Source: Ricinus communis (lineage: Eukaryota; Streptophyta; Magnoliopsida; Malpighiales; Euphorbiaceae). Taken from it: a DNA stretch of 64,000 nt. The translations under genes were made by a program, and so were the position numbers. Below the pieces are notes generated by a model. The model did no database searches. It worked only from the letters and a program-made list of their open reading frames with translations, and had not been told where the DNA came from. This document shows, piece by piece, positions 29,301-40,381 of this stretch (positions are counted from its first letter, which is position 1; each line of letters opens with the position of its first letter). The DNA is taken from NCBI RefSeq assembly GCF_019578655.1, contig NC_063256.1, forward strand, positions 8,742,001 through 8,806,000. The letters are read 5' to 3'.

Positions 29301-30221
29301 TATTTAATCATTGCATTAAAAATATAAAAGAATTGTTTAAGTAAAATTAAATAACTAAACACATGATCTAGCAAGGGATATTTTTCTCAAATTTTTTACT
29401 CATTTTCATTATTAAAGTTTAAAATAAAATCTAGTAATCTAATATTTTATTATTCTCAAAAAATAATTTCATATTTTTATTTATCTCTAATTTTATTTTT
29501 CTGCTTATCATTTATCATTTGTTCTAACAATAGTTAAAAGTATTTTAAAACTTAAATATTAAGATCTCAAATAGAATTAGTGAGAAATATATTTTTGAAT
29601 ATATAAAAAGTCTAATACTACTAAATTTATTTATTTTATTACTGAAATTGTAGCCACATAAGCTAATATTAATTTATAATTTTAATGAAAATTAAAATGT
29701 ATTACTAATATTAAAAAATAAAAGTTATATACTAAATTTAAACTTATATAGAATACAAAATTCTAATCGTTAATTAAGCTAAAATACTCTTTATCCGTTA
29801 ATATATATATCATTTATATTTTATATTTTAAAATATTATAATTTATATAAAAAATTAAAAAATATTAAAATTACTAGTGATATAGTTTTAAATTGGAATA
29901 TATTTTTTTTTTGAATAGAGAGAGTATATATTAAAATGGAAAAATAAAAATGGGGTTTTGAATTTTTTAAAACTAGGAGGGAAAAATATTTTCTTCATAA
30001 TACAATAATTTGTCTAATCATTCATTATTATCCTAATTCCGTTGGAGCTGCAAAACGCACCACTCAAACCTGACGCCCGCCATCAGCTTCCAGCATTTAC
30101 TAATACTTTCCACATTCGCCCCATAAACTTTCCAAGATTCACCTCTTCAGTTCTCTTCCAAAAATAATTAGCCAATCGAACCACATAAATTCAGAATCAC
30201 ATCATCTGCCACCCAGTAATC

Positions 30222-31408
30222 ATGGCGTCTCTAGCATTCACAGCGCCGTCCAAGATTCCACCATATTGTCCTAAAATCCCAGCAAATACCCATCGGTATC
30301 CACAATCCATAACCATGAAAACAAGGGTGGTTTTGTCCAAAACGGCCATAAAAGCCACGAGTCAAACTGGTTCCCAATCTCCAGGACTCTACTCGGCCCA
30401 GAAATTTGAGCTGACTCCTGAAAACGTGGACTTGGTTCTTGAGGATGTTCGCCCTTACTTGATTGCCGATGGCGGAAACGTCGACGTTGTCTCTGTTGAA
30501 GATGGTGTTATTTCTCTCCAACTCCAAGGTTATTATTTTTGTTGTCAGTTAGACTGTGTTTGGAAAGTCTAAAACTTGAAATAATTTATTTCAATTCTAC
30601 TCTATTTAGTTCATCTTCTCGTGATTTGTATTTGCTAGAATTCACTTCTTGAAAATATGCTTGTGAAATTATTTGAAACTTTATAATCAATGGGTTTGTC
30701 TAAAATTGTTTAAGATTATGATTTGGTATCTGTTTAGTTAAAAATTTGACAGTGCCATTAGCTGTAAAATGATGTGTTTGGAGGTGAATTGGGTCTAGAG
30801 TGGAAGGAAAACCGGAGATGCTGCATTTTACTTTTTTTTTTTTTTTTTAATACGAAACATTCCATAGTTTCTATGTTTCAATCCTTTCAATCCAAAAAAA
30901 GCTTTTTTTCTTTTTTAATTTAATTTAATAAAAATAACTTATGAAACAGGAGCATGTGGTAGCTGTCCTAGCTCAACAACAACTATGAAAATGGGCATTG
31001 AAAGAGTACTGAAGGAAAAATTTGGAGATTCAGTTAAAGATATCCGTCAAGTCAATGATGAAGAAGTAAAGGAGACAACTCCTGAGGTACTATTCTCTCT
31101 ACTACCACTAACTGATAAGGGAACAAAAAAGACAATGATAAATTTGTTGAATTCGTTTTTTTCTTTTGTTTTTTTTAATGATGTTAAACAATTCTTGATG
31201 TTTGTGCATGCAACTGCAGGCAGTGAATAGGCATCTTGATATATTGAGGCCAGCAATTAAGAACTATGGTGGGAGTGTGGAAGTAGTGTCGATTGAGAGT
31301 GGGGAATGCCTTGTAAAGTATTCAGGTCCTGAGTCCATTGGTTCAGGAATCAAAGCGGCAATTAAGGAGAAGTTCCCGGAGATTACAAATGTTGTACTCG
31401 TCGTCTAG
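30222..31408 (+). CDS. NFU3: Plastid NifU-like iron-sulfur scaffold protein, NFU3 type
   Basis: Three exons, 30222-30528, 30950-31086 and 31220-31408, join in frame to 210 residues. The first 60 or so residues are rich in Ser, Thr, Lys and Pro with almost no acidic residues, as in a chloroplast transit peptide. The first NifU C-terminal domain (about 64-145) carries the cluster-binding pair in GACGSCPSSTTTMKMG, Cys105 and Cys108. A second, degenerate copy (about 149-210) lacks the CxxC, which is normal for plastid NFU1-3. The block LVLEDVRPYL, GGNVDVVSVEDG and the tail spacing match NFU3 better than NFU2. NFU2 and NFU3 pass 4Fe-4S clusters to photosystem I and other stromal targets in Arabidopsis; the same is inferred here. 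The start is the first ATG of the frame and gives a complete transit peptide. The gene converges on the INSIG-like gene. Confidence 0.93.
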
Positions 31409-32376
31409 GTCAGGTATCATGTCTGAATCTCATAAAAATGTATAGACTTGAAAGACCACTTTTTGGACATGTCCATTAATTCAGGTGCCAGCATGTTTGT
31501 GTTTTCCATTCTTTCCCTTACGTTGTTGCTCCTCTAAATTGTGTCTATCATTTAGCTTCAAATTACACTCATTGCCTGCAATGACAGTAAGAGTGTATTC
31601 TTGTATTCTGCATCTTTTCATGGATCCGCACATGTATATTTTATTTTCAGATTGCTTCACTGAATTAGTTCGAATTTGTGCTTTTGCAAATGAATAATAT
31701 TTTGATTCTGCTTGTAATTATCTTTTTCTTTTGTCTTTTTCATTTTTGAAAATTTTCAATTTGAAAATATACCTGCTAGTCTGCCACTATGCATTGGAAT
31801 GCAGAATCTGTTGTCTTTCTCAGATTCCTACTTTTTCGTTAAAGGGTATCCTGCTTTTTTTAATCGAAGTAATTGCTGTAACTAGGCCAAAAATATTCAG
31901 GCACAGGGTTACTTTCATATTTCAAGACAGAATTAATAAACTGTGGCTTCAATTTCATATTCTATGCTCTGGTCCTCCACAGATCCATCACCTTCGACTT
32001 TGAGGGATGCTTATGAGAATATAACAATGCTGGTCTAGCTATTGTATTTCTAATGCAGTCATCAATGGCTTAATGTGAGATGTCACTGGCTATTGAATAA
32101 GTACTTGTTACATATAATTGCCTTTTCTTATAAATAATGACTCGTATGATGTGGTGCATCATTGTTTGGTTAACTGCAACTGCAAGCAAAATGGATTTGA
32201 CATTTTGTCAAACTTATAGGCAAGGTGTTCAGATAAAGGGAAATTCAAACTGGTGGTCAGATTTTAGTCCTCTCATTTGTTCTAGATTCAGGTACATTAG
32301 ATAACCTGGGGAAGGGGTTCTCAAACTTGAAGTCTTTCTTTCATGTAGCTGAAAGAATGCAATTCCCAACATGTTG
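31409..32376. other. Spacer between convergent NFU3 and INSIG-like 3' ends
   Basis: About 970 bases holding the two 3' untranslated regions. T-rich sequence lies on the NFU3 side. No additional gene is supported. Confidence 0.6.
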
Positions 32377-33509
32377 CTATGCAGACTCATCCGCAGCAGC
32401 TATAACTGATTGCAGCCAGCGTGCTAAACTGATAAGGAATGGCGTGTAAACAAAGTAGCAAGTGATTGTCCAAGTGACTAATCCCTGCGTGTAATAGAAA
32501 ATCCCTGATTTCTCTAGACAATACAATTTAAAAGCTATGCATGCTTCTGTTTAGTATCAAAATCAATTACCTGACCAAGGATCTCAATGTTTGCGTGTGG
32601 ATAAGACCAAAGGTGGAAGAACCTGAAAAGGTCCAAATGGGTCTGAAACAGATAAATAAGTAAAATTGACAACTTTGTAGGGGGACAAACTCGGCCTTAC
32701 CTCATTATGGGAATTTCAGCCAATGGGCATCCAAGGCCAATAATAGATGCTAAGGTGAATCCAACCCGTGTCCTGTCCAGGAACAACCATATGACTTCTG
32801 CTGCTGCAAATAGTATGTAGGCCTCAATGTTGTCTGGTATTCCAGCTTCATACATTTCAGCACTCAGTTCCATGAACAGCAGAAGTGCTCTAGGTCAAAA
32901 GTAAGGTAAGTATTGTAAGAAGACATTGCCAATAAATATAATCAATTACTGTTTGCTTCCGTATGGACCATATTCTTTGAACAAGGAGGCAGGGCAGATA
33001 CTTACACTAGTGTAGCGACTACCTTCTCCGCATTTGCTTCTTGAATCTTTGAAGGTGCCCTTTCATCCAAGAAGAGCTGCGTTAACCCAACCGTGGAGTA
33101 GAATAATCCAAGCAAGGGAGGAACCTATTTTACCAACATTGACGATGCAAAAAGATCAAGTAAAAATTGAACCATCTTTAACCATACAGTAATTGAATAT
33201 TTGCTAGAAAGATATCCATAGTACCCATATGTTTGTATGAAGAGGACCAATATCGACTGACCCAGTTTGATACACCACAAGATTCACTCTGGAATGAAGG
33301 CCATCGATTAGAGGACCCAAAAAGAATCCTGAACCGAAAAGGGAGAGAGCAACAGATGGCCAAGTGTTTCTTAGACTTGCAGAGCTCTGCTTTCTTAAAC
33401 TGCAGTAGGATTTCAGTACGACACGTTTTGGACTCGAAGAAGTAGGAAGGCGATTGGGAAGAAGAAAGCATGGAAGACGATAATACTTGAAAGCAACGAG
33501 TCCTTGCAT
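32377..33509 (-). CDS. Predicted plastid membrane protein of the INSIG family
   Basis: Five exons (minus strand: 33225-33509, 33006-33124, 32701-32889, 32571-32622, 32377-32484) join in frame to 250 residues. The first 45 or so residues are basic and Ser-rich, suggesting a chloroplast transit peptide. The mature part is hydrophobic with about five or six membrane segments: around 50-65 ([16 protein letters not shown]), 97-113, 130-145, 155-172, 180-195 and 216-235. Conserved points are [25 protein letters not shown], a central [11 protein letters not shown] and [10 protein letters not shown]. The NxWVPP and FDRSRSGFG-like positions resemble animal INSIG, which retains SREBP-SCAP in the endoplasmic reticulum. 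Plants have no SREBP pathway of that kind, so the function here is unknown. The family call rests on remembered pattern similarity, and the plastid location is a prediction. The start was chosen because it is the only upstream ATG in frame with the conserved core. Confidence 0.8.
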
Positions 33510-33976
33510 TTTTATTTTTTCTTCAGATTTTTATTTGAAGACACTTAAGTCACCGTCTGGTTTTATCAACTTTGCCCTTGTGATCTGGAACCACAAAGTG
33601 CATATGAAATGTGCGGTTGAGGTCGACTTTTGGTTTTCTATTTTGTACAACCTATATTTATTACTCCTACCAAATTGACTTTTTTTAAAAAAAAAAACTA
33701 TAAATATATATATAAGTAACAATATAATATAATAGTTAGATGAATTTTAGAATGTCGGAGTTTAAAGGAATTTATTTTTGATTTATTAATTAAAATTTTA
33801 TAAATTTAAATTAAATTTATATAAAATATTTTAATATGTAATTTTAATGAAAAACTATAAATTTCACATATTATAACTTTTTAATGTAAATTGCTTAAGG
33901 AAAAAACTTTTCTATGTAAATTGAATTTGAATATTATAAATTTTTATTAAATAAATATATAAAGATATTGAAAAAG

Positions 33977-34141
33977 AAATTATTCACCTAACATTTATTA
34001 TATCTTTTAAAGAAAAGAAAAATCAGTAGGTGAAGGAAAGTTAAGAGTTTAATTATATAACTTATTTATTTGTAATGCAAAATTCATAGAATCAAGCAGA
34101 AAATTAGAGAAAATTATTCACCTAACATTTATTATATCTTT
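33977..34141. repeat. 31-bp direct repeat pair
   Basis: The 31-base word starting AAATTATTCACCTAACATTT occurs at 33977-34007 and again at 34111-34141, a spacing of 134 bases. The intervening sequence is not obviously repeated, so this is either a decayed tandem pair or element ends. Confidence 0.8.
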
Positions 34142-34806
34142 CTCAACCATCGCTATTGTGATTCTAACAAACAATTTACATACTGACACTTTTATTCTTG
34201 CGTTGCGACTAAAATCCATGCTAATATGTAACTGTTTTGGCGACACTCCTAGGCGTAATTGGCAACGCCTTGCGAATTTACCTTTTCTTTTATTTTAAGC
34301 AAATAGTCTAAAAAATTTAAATCTTTTACGGTAGTTTACTATTTTGACTAATTCTTTAATAATTGTCAATTTAGTTATGATTTGTCCAATTAAAATATAA
34401 TTACTGATCAAAATTAAATAATATGAATAGTAATGTGGACGCAATTTAGAAATTGAAAATTTAAAACTATAACATATATAAATAATGTGGCATTAGAATT
34501 CATTAATTTGGATTTCACATTTCTTAATTAGTGCCATTTCATTGTTTGCATTGCCTAATTTTGACAAACAATTTAATTAGATTAAAATCACACTCAATTT
34601 ACTAAATTGAAATTTTTTAAAGAATTTGCCAATTAGTAAAATTTTGTAAAAGTTTGAATTGTTTAAACTAGTAGAATTTTTCTTTTTTAAATCTGGGTTA
34701 TTCTTTTTAATTTGAAGTAATTATGCTACTGAGATGTACTGGAGACTTTTATTATATATCCATATTATAGTAAACTTAAAAAAAAATAGAATTTTTTTGT
34801 GTAGAC

Positions 34807-34834
34807 TTGGTGTATGTTCTCGTCTATACACCAA
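34807..34834. repeat. Short inverted repeat (stem-loop)
   Basis: The perfect 8-bp arms TTGGTGTA and TACACCAA surround a 12-base loop. The surrounding 36 bases resemble 47201-47236. Confidence 0.7.
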
Positions 34835-34936
34835 ATCGATAAATAATTAATACACATTCATTAGTTTTAAATGAATAAGTATATATCAATTATCTATTAC
34901 CAAAGTATAAGATATTTATAATATATATAATTCTTT

Positions 34937-35022
34937 TATTAATAATAGTATACACAGTAATCTTAGGTAAGAATTACCAAAAAAATAATCAAATGTGTAT
35001 TAATAATAGTATACACAGTAAT
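34937..35022. repeat. 25-bp direct repeat pair
   Basis: The 25-base word beginning TATTAATAATAGTATACACA occurs at 34937-34961 and at 34998-35022. The spacing is 61 bases. Confidence 0.8.
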
Positions 35023-35169
35023 TTTCCTTTATTTTGGTAAATATAAATATTAATCACTTGCACACAGAAAGTAAATATGAATAATTATTACATGTATTTA
35101 ATCAAATTAAGAATGTTCTGTTCTGTCTCCTTTCATGAGACCATCCCGAGCAGCTGTAGCTACCGATCC

Positions 35170-36914
35170 TTAATTGCCAGGCCGTTGCTTCTTCTTTTCC
35201 ACCACCAACTCTTTGGCGAACCTACAAGCACAACCACCAAACAAACAGGAAAAGTTAAAAAACAAAACATAATGTTTTCTTCTGTTGAATAAACATAAAG
35301 CAATGGACTGATTGTGTTTTTTTATACTTAGCCAAAGCATCTTTGTATTTATATTCTAGTTTATCAATTTCCCCTGTGTCTGGATTCACAATCATAACAT
35401 TTTTATCTAAAAGCCTCATTCCAATGTTCTTCAGCGTTAAAGTGTTCGACCAGGACGCGTTATCCATCTGCTCAGCTTCACCTTTCACTTCATCATATTC
35501 CTGTACCAAAGTAACTTTAATTACGGACATACAGGAGCAAGACAAGAGTTAAAAGAAAAAGGGGGCCGCAGGGATAGATTTGCCTGAATTCGCAGGTAAT
35601 TTGTGTTTGGTCCATTGGAGTGGAAGATGCGTGACAGGTAGAATTCCACTGCATCATCGACCGTGTTCAATATAAATTGGAATTTGAATTTCCCTACGAT
35701 TTCTTTGAAAAACCATTCTGCAAGGCCTTGTCCAGCTTGCGGCCGTATTGTGCCTGCACGACCCGTCCCAAGAGACAGAACTAAATAATTCCCGTAGTTT
35801 CTTTCATTTCCATAAGTTCTTGTCGCTTCGCATAGTGCAGCCAATGTCTGAAATTAAGCATCAAAACAATTTCTATGTATTAGCCAATTATGCACCTGTA
35901 CATGTTCTTAATTTGGCCCCACTTTCACTTTCTCACTAAATAAATTGATTTCACGAGAAAGAGTTCATTACAGGATTATTTGCAGAGACACCACCATCGA
36001 AGAAGCCTTCATCCTTGCCCTTAAAATGAATGTTATGTGGAGGAAAAAATGTTGGAGCTGCAGAGGAGGCAAGAACTACATCTGCGAGATCAAAGTCTTC
36101 GTATGGCTTGTTCTTTAAGTCTATTGTCTGCATAAACAAGTATATATATTAATTTCTAATTCAAGAAAATGCAAGTGTAGCATAAAGAATATTAAAGGGT
36201 ACTCTAGTAGATAGAAGAAGAGTTAACCAACCATATCGGAAGTAAAAATAACAGGCTTAGTCTTCTTGATTCTGAAAGTAGGAATTACAACTTTTGTGAC
36301 AGTTTCTCGCAATTTCACGTCTCCTAGCTCCTTCTTGATAGCACTTCTAAGTGCTGAAGGTCCATGTCTAGTGAGTATAGCCATTCCAGCCTCAAACCAG
36401 TTAATTGGTGAAGTAAAACGGGACAAGACATACCACACTGCCTCCTTCACCTTTTTAGGGTAATCATGCACATGAAATATAGGGCTACCAAATATGACCT
36501 TCCCTTTGTCCTCGTAGAAAGGTACGTAACTCGAAGCATCAAACCTGGGACGAGGCCGCTCGTTTGGCTCATTACTGTTAAGTCTTTTCTTCTCCGGTGC
36601 AGTTACCATTGCTGTCAATATGGACCCTGTGCTTGTTCCTGCAATTATATCAAAATAATCTGCAATTCTTGCATTTGGGCCATCCAGTTTCTGTTATTTT
36701 AATTCCAAAAAAAGGAGATTAGCTCTTCTGGAAGATCACACTTAATAAAAACCTGTGCATTAAATAAAATGATTTAAAGCTGTGTTGTAGTATAAACCTG
36801 AAGGTGTTTTTCGAGTTCATGGAGAATGACTGCTGGAATGATGCCACGAATTCCTCCGCCATCAATGCTAAGTATGGTTACCTTTTTGCTTGTTTGAGTT
36901 GATTGAGATGCCAT
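35170..36914 (-). CDS. Patatin-like phospholipase (acyl hydrolase), pPLAII type, active-site intact
   Basis: Six exons (minus strand: 36798-36914, 36232-36690, 35972-36127, 35584-35847, 35328-35500, 35170-35221) join in frame to 406 residues, the usual size for PLP1/PLP2-like proteins. These enzymes remove fatty acyl chains from phospholipids and galactolipids. The oxyanion-hole glycines are in SIDGGGIRG (Asp18-Gly21). The nucleophile elbow GTSTG is at 57-61 with Ser59. The catalytic aspartate is Asp236 in [11 protein letters not shown], completing the Ser-Asp dyad. There is no signal peptide at the N-terminus, unlike potato tuber patatin, so a cytosolic or membrane-associated enzyme is inferred. 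The intron between exons 4 and 5 (35501-35583) has a GC donor. A TATA-like CTATATATAATG lies at 36995-37006 on the minus strand, about 80-90 bases before the start codon. The gene is divergent from its paralogue at 37937. Confidence 0.93.
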
Positions 36915-37936
36915 CTGAATTGTAGTTAATAAGTGGTTAACAGTCAGTCTCAAGATTTAAGTACTTAATACAGTCGTCCGACTCTGTTCTCCATCATTAT
37001 ATATAGCAGTTAAAAAGGGCGCCAGCTACTTCCATTATTCTAATATTTTTTGGGAGTAGGGCAAGTAAGAGATCTGATGTGGAACCAATTTGGTCCTGGA
37101 ATAGAGTACCTTGCTTTTTAAATTATTATTTTGGGTGCCAGCAAGTGCCAGCAAGTAAGAGATCTGGCTTGTGTGGGCCCAGATTGTGAAGTTTAACTGT
37201 GACTGATGCAAGCAAGTAATCTGCTAAGATGAAATTTCTTAGGCAATCATTTAAATTGCACTAGTTAAAGAACAACTTTTCTTTTCTTCTTCTGCATGCA
37301 ATAGCTATGGATCGATTCTTAATTTATAACGTCTTGAGATTATTTATGTTTAAATTTGGAATCTTAAATTCAATATAACTTAACTTTTATTCCAAGGAAA
37401 GAACTTCAATTTAGCTGATAAAGATAGTACAAATTACTAAAGGGATGGTAGCTATGATAGAGTGAATAAATCTTTAATGGCCAATTGCAATATCATACCA
37501 GCAAGCATAAAGTCCAACTGCTGTGTGCTTAAGGCTGCAGTCTCATAGCAATAGGACCCAGCCTCCAGAGAGAAGTACTCTTGTCTAAATTCCTTTTGTA
37601 CTTTCATAAATCAAAGCACAAACCAAAATAGATACATTTCTTGTTGCTATTCAAAATGATAAGACAGGATGGACTCGCGGCCGGCCCCGCAAACCTTGCT
37701 TGTAGTAGAGAAGCATAAAATAAACTTTAATATGAAGGGGGTATTGGATTCCTGATTCTATAACTGCTACAACAGATAAAAGAACTTTATCCAATCCAAT
37801 CAATCGTGATTCACGTGCGGTTGCATATGAACCCAATACAAACCCTATAAATATGGATGAAGAAACATGAGTCAAGCCACATTCAGACAAGAATCTTAAA
37901 CCCTCAAAACTAAACTTACCATTTCAAGAAAACAAG
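36915..37936. promoter_or_regulatory. Shared bidirectional promoter region of the patatin pair
   Basis: These 1,022 bases separate the two start codons. The left-facing gene has a TATA-like element at 36995-37006. The right-facing gene has CTATAAATA at 37845-37853 and a G-box CACGTG at 37812-37817, about 30 bases upstream of that TATA box. G-boxes bind bZIP and bHLH factors and often confer abscisic-acid, light or jasmonate response; that use here is inferred. A short local repeat of GTGCCAGCAAG is near 37136-37155. Confidence 0.5.
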
Positions 37937-39692
37937 ATGGTTTATCCTCCTACTGATGGCCAACGAGTAACTGTGCTCAGTATTGATGGAGGTGGAGTCC
38001 AAGGGATAGTTCCCGCAGTTTTACTCAATTTCCTTGAACATCAACTCAAGGTACGTTTGACCCATCTCTAATTTCAATACTATTCCTATAATTAACTACA
38101 TGCCCACAAGCTTATTCAATTGTTAATGCACTGGTAGATTTACTCAGATTATATTGATCACGTCTTGTTTTAATGGAAAACAGGAACTTGAGAGGGAAAA
38201 CGGGGGGAACGCCGACGATGTAAGAATCGCAGACTACTTCGATGTGATTGGAGGAACAGGCACAGGTTCTCTTTTGGCAGCAATGCTGACTAAACCAAGC
38301 AAGCAGCAGCCTATACGTCCTCAGTATGACATGTCCGACATTATTTCATCCTTGAAAGAAATAAGCCGTGACACATTTCCAGATGAGGAAGCGCTATCTT
38401 TAGTCCAGAGAGCGGTGAACTTAGCATCTGGCGCATTTGGATTGTTTACTTCAACGCTAAGGACTTTTCTTGATCCACAGAAGAATATATGGAGCATTAT
38501 TGATGAATTTTGGGAAAGAAATTGGGAAACTGACTGCCGTCCTGTGGAAGTGTATAATGAGAAGTTGAGAATTAAGCTTGGAAATACTAGACTTGATGAG
38601 ACACTAAGTGACGTAGTTATCCCTGCTTTCTGTTTTGACACCTCAAGACCTGTAGTCTTCTCCACCAGTCAGGTAATCCACTCTTTTTGTATGTTAAATG
38701 TGATGTGATAAAAAATGTTTTTCTATATATAGTTACTTGTCAATGCAAAAATATTGCAGGCAAAGAAGCTTCATGAAAAATGTAATGAGGATGTAACTCT
38801 AACAGATGCAGTTCTAAGCTCGTCAGCTACCCCAACAGTTTTTCCCTTTCATTCTTTCAAGTACTTGGGAAGATTTGGCAGGTTTGCTGACGGCAGCATC
38901 TTTGCCAATAATCCTGTAAATCTCCTCTCTCCCCAATTATTCTCTTTTTAAGGTTTTCTTTCCCGAAAAGGGATGATAACTAGGATGTTACCTTTGTAGA
39001 CATTGCTTTCCCTCACGGAAGGAGCAAACCTTCATGGAAGCGGACCAAACTACAATAATCACCTGGTTCTGTCCCTCGGAACGATCCGGCGAAGAGCTCC
39101 ACCTAATGATATTTGTGCACTCCCATCTGTGATCATAGATTACATATCAAATAAAATTTGGAAGGGCATCAGGAGTCGCGTCTTGCAATATATGTATATT
39201 TTATTTGGTGACATTACGGAAATGTACATGACGCAGATGCTTCCTTCCCAGCTGCATGAGGGCTGCCTAAATTATCTACGCATCCAGGTATGCGTATATA
39301 TATATATATACATAGAGAACGTGTACTGCTGGCTCTTTCATTGCTCATCATTGTTCCTTTTTTGGCACTTAATTTCCAGGGCTTTGAACCAAATAATCTC
39401 GTGCCTTCCATAGTTGATGGATCAGAAAGTGGGTTTGAGACTTTGAGAAGAGCTGCCAATAATATTTTCAAGAGACCTGCCACTGTCGTGGATCCAAATA
39501 CAGGAACTCATGCTGAGCAGAATTTCACTAATGAACAAGCTTTGACATAGTAAGACCAATCATTGTCATGTATTTGAATATCAATGCTGTTCGATTATTT
39601 CTCCACCACGCTTAGAATGTATGTTGGTTGTGCTTTGTAGTTTTGCTCAGCAGTTGCATATTGAAAGGCAGAGGAGGCTTCTCAACGAATAA
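37937..39692 (+). CDS. Patatin-like protein with Gly in place of the catalytic Ser (GxGxG)
   Basis: Six exons, 37937-38050, 38184-38672, 38760-38915, 39000-39287, 39380-39549 and 39641-39692, join in frame to 422 residues. The exon plan matches the neighbour at 35170-36914: exon 3 is 156 bases and exon 6 is 52 bases in both. The glycine loop SIDGGGVQG (Asp17-Gly20) is intact. The nucleophile elbow reads GTGTG at 62-66, with codon GGC for Gly64 where the neighbour has AGC for serine. The aspartate motif is [10 protein letters not shown], with Asp245 kept but DGG changed to DGS. The frame is open and splice sites are good, so it is not a pseudogene by structure. Plant pPLAIII proteins also have GxGxG and are reported to keep some acyl-hydrolase activity, but the intron plan and flanking sequence here place this protein with pPLAII. 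It may be a non-catalytic lipid-binding or regulatory relative, or a weak enzyme. Confidence 0.9.
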
Positions 39693-40381
39693 CAACAAAT
39701 AAAGACAAGCTGACAGTGAAGAACTGAGGATAAATTTATACAGGCTTCTCAGTTGGGGGGACCTTAATTGATTTGTATATGGTGTTTATTAATTTATTTT
39801 AAATAAAGCCGGCAGGTCATGATTATTGCCGCTCACAAATCTTAATTCAATTGTATCCAAAGATGTAATAAATGAAATATGAAGTAATTTATCCTTAAAG
39901 TATTATTTTCTTTAGTAAGATTTTTATGACTGCAAAACAATCACTTGCATTCCCGGAAGACAACGGTTCACATTTTAGGATGGCATATATTTACATACTT
40001 ACTTTCACTAATTAACAAATGCTTAAAGCCCTTCAAAGAAAAATGCCTAATGCCTCCAAATGAAAAGCATTCGTACAAAGCTAAAGTCATACGCCCTATG
40101 TGCTTCATCGTAAAATGATTTTACAATCTTGTGGTTATGATAAAAAGTTATCGTAGCTCCTAGTGGCAAAAGACTTGTCCAACTTGCAACTGAAGGACAG
40201 AGGCTTCACAAGCCCTCCGAGGCACAAATATGAATAGCCCCGCCCCGCCCATAGCTAGCTAGCTTGCCAAACCAGCAACGAATTTTGGTCAACCTGAAAA
40301 CCACAGCTGGATCCTAAGAGAATAACAATAGATAACAATAACTTGTTCATTCAAGTTCAGTTTGCTTTCTCACCTTCAAAA
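39693..40381. other. Spacer between convergent patatin-like and SWC4 3' ends
   Basis: About 690 bases with the 3' untranslated regions of the two genes. AATAAA-like words lie near 39800 and 39868. No gene is supported. Confidence 0.6.

Larger units (their letters stand above)
24254..30221. other. AT-rich spacer with transposon debris
   Basis: About 6 kb with no supported gene. The first few hundred bases are the presumed DUF724 leader and promoter, rich in T runs on the plus strand. The rest is extremely AT-rich and contains a short Helitron (25438-26361), a diverged copy beside it, a Helitron-like 3' end near 28.8 kb and an (ATA)n-like microsatellite at 29264-29300. Three TTTTGACAC-like words lie between 28120 and 28185. 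The last 200 bases become richer in C and form the NFU3 promoter and leader. Confidence 0.6.
33510..35169. other. AT-rich spacer with short direct repeats
   Basis: About 1.7 kb. The right-hand part next to 35170 is the 3' region of a patatin-like gene and the left-hand part is the promoter of the INSIG-like gene. It holds two pairs of direct repeats (33977/34111 and 34937/34998) and an inverted repeat at 34807-34834. No gene is supported. Confidence 0.6.

Noticed and set aside
30231..30527. 98-codon minus-strand frame
   Set aside because: It is antisense to NFU3 exon 1 and has no family resemblance.
33178..33471. Alternative 97-codon minus-strand frame over the INSIG-like first exon
   Set aside because: The other minus-strand frame, starting at 33509, joins in frame to the next four exons and carries the conserved [11 protein letters not shown] block.
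38321..38665. 114-codon minus-strand frame
   Set aside because: It is a shadow of exon 2 of the right-hand patatin-like gene.
37937..39692. Calling the GxGxG patatin a pseudogene
   Set aside because: All six exons keep frame, splice sites are canonical and there is a plausible promoter; only the catalytic residue differs.
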